Assembly: GCF_014203665.1 (NCBI RefSeq) | Contig: NZ_JACHJN010000001.1 | Location: forward strand, 1 to 64,000 | DNA: 64,000 nt | Source of the DNA: Saccharothrix tamanrassetensis | Lineage (GTDB): Bacteria; Actinomycetota; Actinomycetes; Mycobacteriales; Pseudonocardiaceae | Reading direction: 5' to 3' | Shown: positions 60,129-64,000 of the stretch, one piece after another | Numbering within the stretch: position 1 is the first letter of the stretch | How the letters are laid out: each line of letters begins with the position of its first letter | Position numbers and translations under genes: made by a program | Notes under the pieces: generated by a model | Seen by the model: only the letters and a program-made list of their open reading frames with translations | Told to the model about the DNA's origin: nothing | The model's database searches: none

Positions 60129-61082
60129 TCACCGCTGCCCGTCGGCACCGACCGCCCGGGTGAACCGGTCCGCCAACGCCCGGAGCCGCGCCACCAGCTC
60201 CGGCGGGCCGGTCACCGTGAAGTCCGCATCCAGCATGCCCAGATACAGCGCCAGCAACCCCGGCGTGTCGGAACCGACGCTGAGCACGCAACTGGTCTCG
60301 TCCACCGCCTGCACGGCACCCTGGGGGACCGCGGCGGCGACCTCGGCGGCCGGGGCGTGCACCAGCACGTCGGCGCGGAACCGCCACGTCGCGGCCACCA
60401 GGCCTTCCGACACGTAGGCCGCGAGGTCCGGCGAGGGCAGCTCCCGAGGGCTGAACCGGGGCCCGGTAGGCACCCGCGGCGTGATCCGGTCGGCCCGGAA
60501 CGTGCGCCAGTCCCCGCGGTCGACGTCCCATGCGACCAGGTACCAGCGGCCACGCGCGTGGACGAGCCGGTAGGGCTCGACCCTGCGCAGCGTCGCCGCG
60601 CCCCCGTGGTCGCGGTAGTCGAACCGGAGCTGCTCCCGCGCACGGCACGCGGCCACGATCGCCGTCAGCACCGACGCGTCGACGGTCGGCGCACCGGTGA
60701 CCGGCACGGTGACGCTCTGCATCGCGCTCACCCGGTGCCGCAGCCGGGACGGCAACACCTGCTCCAGCTTCGCCAACGCCCGCGCCGAGGTCTCCGCTAT
60801 CCCGGACACGCCCCGTGCGGTGCGCAGCCCGATCGCCACCGCGACGGCCTCCTCGTCGTCGAGCAGCAGCGGCGGCAGCGCCGCGCCCGCACCCAACCGG
60901 TAACCACCCGCCCTACCGGGTGTGGCGTGCACCGGATAACCCAGCTCGCGCAGCCGTTCCACGTCGTTACGCACGGTCCGGGTGGTCACGTTCAACCGGT
61001 CGGCCAGGTCCGGACCGGTCCAGTCACGCTGCGTCTGGAGGAGCGACAGCAGCCGCAGCAGTCGCGCCGAGGTTTCCAACAT
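60129..61082 (-). CDS. WYL-domain transcriptional regulator, YafY type
   Basis: 317 residues. HTH at 1-55: LETSARLLRLLSLLQTQRDWTGPDLADRLNVTTRTVRNDVERLR; WYL domain around 150-225 with VEPYRLVHARGRWYLVAWDVDRGDWRTF; a WCX-type C-terminus follows. ATG at 61082 has a GAGG nearby; MRSM at 61091 is an alternative. Divergent from the epoxide hydrolase, with a TGCGGAA dyad between them. Confidence 0.92.
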   Translation of the reverse strand: MLETSARLLRLLSLLQTQRDWTGPDLADRLNVTTRTVRNDVERLRELGYPVHATPGRAGGYRLGAGAALPPLLLDDEEAVAVAIGLRTARGVSGIAETSARALAKLEQVLPSRLRHRVSAMQSVTVPVTGAPTVDASVLTAIVAACRAREQLRFDYRDHGGAATLRRVEPYRLVHARGRWYLVAWDVDRGDWRTFRADRITPRVPTGPRFSPRELPSPDLAAYVSEGLVAATWRFRADVLVHAPAAEVAAAVPQGAVQAVDETSCVLSVGSDTPGLLALYLGMLDADFTVTGPPELVARLRALADRFTRAVGADGQR

Positions 61083-61103
61083 GGACCTCATCCTGCCCGA
61101 CAA

Positions 61104-61138
61104 TGCGGAACGAACCTTTCCGCAATGGCTCCTACCGT
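61104..61138. promoter_or_regulatory. Operator and leaderless promoter between WYL and epoxide hydrolase
   Basis: TGCGGAA, seven bases, then TTCCGCA (61104-61124). TACCGT (61133-61138) is a -10-like element seven bases before the ATG at 61146, giving a leaderless transcript. The dyad lies just upstream of the -10, 22 bases from the WYL start codon. Confidence 0.6.
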
Positions 61139-61145
61139 GCGTGGC

Positions 61146-62237
61146 ATGACCGAGATCCGAGAGTTCCGCATCGACATCCCGCAGGTCGACCTGGACGACC
61201 TCAAGCACCGCCTGGTCAACACCCGGTGGCCGGTGCAGTCGGCCGGCGGATGGGAGCGCGGCGTGCCCGTGGCCTACCTGCGCACGCTCGTCGCGTACTG
61301 GGCCGACGGCTACGACTGGCGTGCCGAAGAGACGAAGCTCAACGCGTTCCCGCAGTTCACCACCGACGTGGACGGCAAGCGGATCCACTTCCTGCACGTC
61401 CGGTCGCAGCACCCCGACGCGCTGCCGCTGCTGCTGGTGCACGGCTGGCCGGGCTCGCCGGTCGACTTCACCCGGCTGATCCCGCTGCTCGACGACTTCC
61501 ACCTGGTCATCCCGTCCCTGCCCGGCTTCGGGTTCTCCGACCCCGGCGGCGGCATCCCCGAGGCAGCGGCGGCGTTCGGCGTGGTGATGGAACGGCTCGG
61601 CTACCACAGGTACTTCGCGCAGGGCGGCGACGCGGGCGCGGGGGTGATCGGCGCGCTGAGCAGGCTGCACCCCGAACGGGTGCTCGCCCTGCACGTCAAC
61701 GGCCCCGGCCCGACACCGTTCGGCCCACCCCTGGAACTCGACGGGCTCACCGGCCGGGACCTGGAGCGCGCGCGGCGGTTCAACGACCTGCGCGTCACCG
61801 GGCTGGGCTACCTCCAGATCCAGACCACCCGCCCGCACACCATCGGCTACGCCCTCACCGACTCGCCCGTGGCGCAACTGGCGTGGATCGCGGAGAAGTA
61901 CCGTGAGTGGACCGATCCGGGCCGTGAGCTGCCCGAGGACGCCGTCGACCTGGACCAGATGCTGACCAACGTCACGGTGCACTGGTTCACCGGCACCGGC
62001 GCGACATCCGCCGAATTCCTGTATGAAGGCATGAACTCGGGCGGTGCCTGGGACGCCCCGGCCGCGCCGGTAGGACTCACCGTGTTCGCCGGCGACCTGG
62101 GCATCCGCAGCCTGTACGACCCCGAAGGCGTGCTGCCGCACTGGACCGAGTACGACCGCGGCGGCCATTTCCCCGCGATGGAGGCACCGGACTTGCTGGC
62201 CCAGGACGTGCGCACGTGGTTCGGGAACTTCCGGTGA
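61146..62237 (+). CDS. Epoxide hydrolase (alpha/beta-hydrolase, EHN type)
   Basis: 363 residues. N-terminal EHN domain (IREFRIDIPQVDLDDLKHRLVNTRWP), oxyanion HGWPGS at 99-104, nucleophile D162 in GGDAGAG, His in RGGHFPAMEAPD. Cap domain between 170 and 290. Resembles microsomal-type epoxide hydrolases of actinomycetes, probably soluble here. Its stop overlaps the start of the AlkZ-like gene (GTGA). Divergent from a WYL regulator. Confidence 0.92.
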   Translation: MTEIREFRIDIPQVDLDDLKHRLVNTRWPVQSAGGWERGVPVAYLRTLVAYWADGYDWRAEETKLNAFPQFTTDVDGKRIHFLHVRSQHPDALPLLLVHGWPGSPVDFTRLIPLLDDFHLVIPSLPGFGFSDPGGGIPEAAAAFGVVMERLGYHRYFAQGGDAGAGVIGALSRLHPERVLALHVNGPGPTPFGPPLELDGLTGRDLERARRFNDLRVTGLGYLQIQTTRPHTIGYALTDSPVAQLAWIAEKYREWTDPGRELPEDAVDLDQMLTNVTVHWFTGTGATSAEFLYEGMNSGGAWDAPAAPVGLTVFAGDLGIRSLYDPEGVLPHWTEYDRGGHFPAMEAPDLLAQDVRTWFGNFR

Positions 62238-63286
62238 TCACGCTGCGCGGCCTCAACCGCGCCCTGCTGCACCGCCAGCTGCTGCTGGAACGGTCCGAGC
62301 GGTCCGTGACCGACGCCGTGGAACACCTGGTCGGCATGCAGGCCCAGGAACCGCAGGCGCCCTACTACGGGCTGTGGTCCCGGCTGCAGGACTTCGCCCC
62401 CGCCGACCTCGGCGACCTGCTCACCGACGCGAAGGTGGTGCGCGCCCCGCTGCACCGCGCCACCATCCACCTCGTCACCGCCGCCGACCACGCCCGCGTC
62501 GAACCGGTGCTGCGCGACCTGCTGCACCGCCGGTTCGGGTCGTCCCAGTTCCGCGGCGTGCTCACCGGACTGGACCTGGACAAGTTCGACGCGGTGGCCC
62601 GCGAACTGCTCGCCGAACGGCCCCGCACCCGCTCCGAGCTGGGCCGTTGCCTCGCCGAGCACTGGAGCGGCCGCAACGCCGAGTCGCTCGGCTACGCCGT
62701 GACCTACCTGCTGCCGGTGGTGCAGCTGCCACCGCGCGGCGTGTGGGGGCGGTCCGGGCAGGCGGTGTGGGCGACCGCCGAGCAGTGGCTGGGCCGGGTC
62801 GGCGACGACGCCGACCTGACCGGGTTCGTGCGCCGCTACCTGGCCGCGTTCGGCCCGGCGACGGTGAAGGACATCCAGCTCTGGTCGGGTCTGACCCGGC
62901 TGCGGGACGTGGTGCGCGGCATGGACCTGCGCGTGCTGCGCGACGAACAGGGCCGGGAGCTGTTCGACGTGCCCGACGGTCCGCTGCCCGACCCGGACAC
63001 CCCGGCCCCCGTGCGGTTCCTGCCCGAGTTCGACAACCTGCTGCTCGGACACGACGACCGGACACGCGTGATCTCCGACGAGGACTACCGGCGCGGCATC
63101 GTGATCGGCGGCAAGCCGACCCTGCTGGTCGACGGGTTCGTGCACGGCACCTGGCGGTTCTCCGAAGGGCTCGACGTGCAGGTATTCCGTCCGCTGACCG
63201 CCGCCCAACGCGAGGAGGTGCTCGCCGAGGGCGCGCGCCTGCTGGCGTTCGCGTCGGTGCGGGGAGAGGTCCGCATCACCACCTGA
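62234..63286 (+). CDS. HTH_42 winged-helix protein, AlkZ-like DNA glycosylase candidate
   Basis: 350 residues. Family opening TLRGLNRALLHRQLLLER, then MQAQEPQAPYYGLWSRL, in which Q36 and Q38 match the QxQ motif used for catalysis by AlkZ, the azinomycin-resistance glycosylase of Streptomyces sahachiroi. Later segments PATVKDIQLWSGL and LPEFDNLLLGHDDR are typical of the family. GTG start overlapping the epoxide hydrolase stop. Members remain mostly untested, so activity on DNA is inference. Confidence 0.85.
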   Translation: MITLRGLNRALLHRQLLLERSERSVTDAVEHLVGMQAQEPQAPYYGLWSRLQDFAPADLGDLLTDAKVVRAPLHRATIHLVTAADHARVEPVLRDLLHRRFGSSQFRGVLTGLDLDKFDAVARELLAERPRTRSELGRCLAEHWSGRNAESLGYAVTYLLPVVQLPPRGVWGRSGQAVWATAEQWLGRVGDDADLTGFVRRYLAAFGPATVKDIQLWSGLTRLRDVVRGMDLRVLRDEQGRELFDVPDGPLPDPDTPAPVRFLPEFDNLLLGHDDRTRVISDEDYRRGIVIGGKPTLLVDGFVHGTWRFSEGLDVQVFRPLTAAQREEVLAEGARLLAFASVRGEVRITT

Positions 63287-63290
63287 CTCG

Positions 63291-63323
63291 CGTTTGGACG
63301 ATCGTCCAGTACGATCGTCCAAA
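63291..63323. promoter_or_regulatory. 33-bp TetR operator
   Basis: GTTTGGACGATCGT, spacer CCAGT, then ACGATCGTCCAAAC: perfect 14-bp arms. Inside each arm GGACGATCGTCC-like half symmetry is also visible, so it may bind two dimers. It lies 14 bases upstream of the TetR start, so autoregulation is likely. Confidence 0.8.
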
Positions 63324-63337
63324 CAGGTGGAGGTGCC

Positions 63338-63862
63338 ATGGCGTCGGTCCGGGAGAGGCTGCTGGAAGCGGCCGCGGAACTCATCGCGGAGAAAGGTTGG
63401 GGCGCGGTCAGCACCCGGGTGCTGGCCGACCGGGCGAGCGTCGGGTCGGGGGTGGTGCACTACCACTTCGACTCGACCCAGGCCGTCCTCGTGCAGGCGT
63501 CCGTCGGGGCGCTGCGGGCGGCCCTGGCCGGGCTGCCCGACGTGCTGGAATCGTCGTCCACCCCCGACCAGGCCCTGGACGCCCTGCTGACGGCCCTGGA
63601 CGACGCCGGCGGCCGGGAACTGTTCACCGAGACCTTCCTCGCCGCCACCCGCAACGACGAACTGCGCCAGGCCGTCGGCGCGGTGCTCGCCGAGTTCCGC
63701 CAGGTGCTGGCCTCGTGGCTCGCGTCGCACGGCGTCCCGACCCCGGAGCAGACCGCAGCGGTGCTCGCCGCCGCGATCGACGGCCTCCTGCTGCACCGCG
63801 CACTCGACCCCGACCTGTCCCGCGCGTTCGTCGTGCCCGTGCTCGGCAGGGTGCTGCGATGA
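63338..63862 (+). CDS. TetR family transcriptional regulator
   Basis: 174 residues. HTH at about 3-48: SVRERLLEAAAELIAEKGWGAVSTRVLADRASVGSGVVHYHF; the ligand domain is short and Ala/Leu-rich. AGGTGGAGG lies just before the ATG. Its stop overlaps the start of the following FAD monooxygenase gene (ATGA), so it is cotranscribed with its probable target, and a 33-bp operator precedes it. Confidence 0.93.
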   Translation: MASVRERLLEAAAELIAEKGWGAVSTRVLADRASVGSGVVHYHFDSTQAVLVQASVGALRAALAGLPDVLESSSTPDQALDALLTALDDAGGRELFTETFLAATRNDELRQAVGAVLAEFRQVLASWLASHGVPTPEQTAAVLAAAIDGLLLHRALDPDLSRAFVVPVLGRVLR

Positions 63863-64000
63863 AGGTCGTGATCTGCGGGGCGGGCATCGCGGGCCTCACC
63901 CTCGCCGGACGCCTGGCCGCGGCAGGCCACCCGGTCGTCGTGGTAGAGAAGTCCGCCGGCCCCCGCCCCGAGGGCTACATGATCGACTTCTTCGGCCCGG
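63859..64000 (+). CDS. FAD-dependent monooxygenase, N-terminal part only
   Basis: The window ends after 47 codons. MKVVICGAGIAGLTLAGRLA is the Rossmann GxGxxG FAD-binding start of PheA/TetX-like monooxygenases, and VVVVEKSAGPRPEGYMIDFFG continues the usual second strand (E binds the ribose). Starts inside the TetR stop codon. Substrate unknown; context suggests inducible hydroxylation of a compound sensed by the TetR protein. Confidence 0.85.
   Translation, partial: MKVVICGAGIAGLTLAGRLAAAGHPVVVVEKSAGPRPEGYMIDFFGP

Overview
The window comes from a very GC-rich actinomycete. The gene content (RbpA, SCO1664 and DUF3090 family proteins, DUF3097, DUF1707, a BTAD/NB-ARC regulator, CGNR and small zinc-ribbon regulators, split LigD with two Ku proteins) and the many leaderless promoters fit the Pseudonocardiales (a Saccharothrix/Lentzea/Actinosynnema-like genome). 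This placement is inferred from gene families only. Genes are densely packed on both strands, and I see no rRNA, tRNA, CRISPR array, prophage or insertion sequence.

Layout. 0-12 kb: rbpA with a SigR-type promoter, a Nudix hydrolase, a TetR/SDR pair, thymidine kinase, a small secreted lectin-like protein, a PadR/membrane-protein pair, an MFS permease, a GDPD and a PAS-GGDEF-EAL protein. 12-19 kb: an amidase and a BTAD regulator followed by an MFS drug exporter. 19-25 kb: a leftward block of a LigD-type polymerase, an ATP-dependent ligase with a 3'-phosphoesterase domain, two Ku paralogues and a tyrosine recombinase.

24.9-25.6 kb is the most striking part. It is a 690-bp gene-free stretch holding a near-perfect chromosomal dif site (25348-25375), a 30-bp perfect palindrome (25296-25325) and a second, palindromic dif-shaped site (25019-25040) just upstream of the recombinase gene. 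This places the window at the replication terminus and puts non-homologous end joining and a dedicated recombinase next to dif.

25.6-32.9 kb: regulator/enzyme pairs, each with a readable operator: WYL/VOC, MarR/Pip, XRE plus methyltransferase divergent from a methionine aminopeptidase around a 28-bp palindrome, SDR, TetR with a 57-residue zinc-ribbon gene, and CGNR. 33-42.2 kb: a pentapeptide-type protein, DUF1707, a second amidase, SPFH/NfeD, DUF3097, an aminoglycoside-kinase-like protein, GNAT, SCO1664-family and DUF3090. 42.3-51.2 kb: an S9/S66 peptidase pair, a secreted quinoprotein-type propeller, an ECF sigma factor with its membrane partner, an HTH protein, a glycosyltransferase-like protein and DUF6886.

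51.3-54.2 kb: a tightly overlapping HAD, APH-kinase and acyl-CoA dehydrogenase operon behind a TetR-type operator; the same three domains occur in the same order in animal ACAD10. 54.4-64 kb: an M55/M20 peptidase pair, MarR, a TmrB-like protein, PucR divergent from an SHMT-like PLP enzyme, WYL divergent from an epoxide hydrolase with an AlkZ-like protein, and a TetR with a 33-bp operator followed by an FAD monooxygenase cut by the window end.
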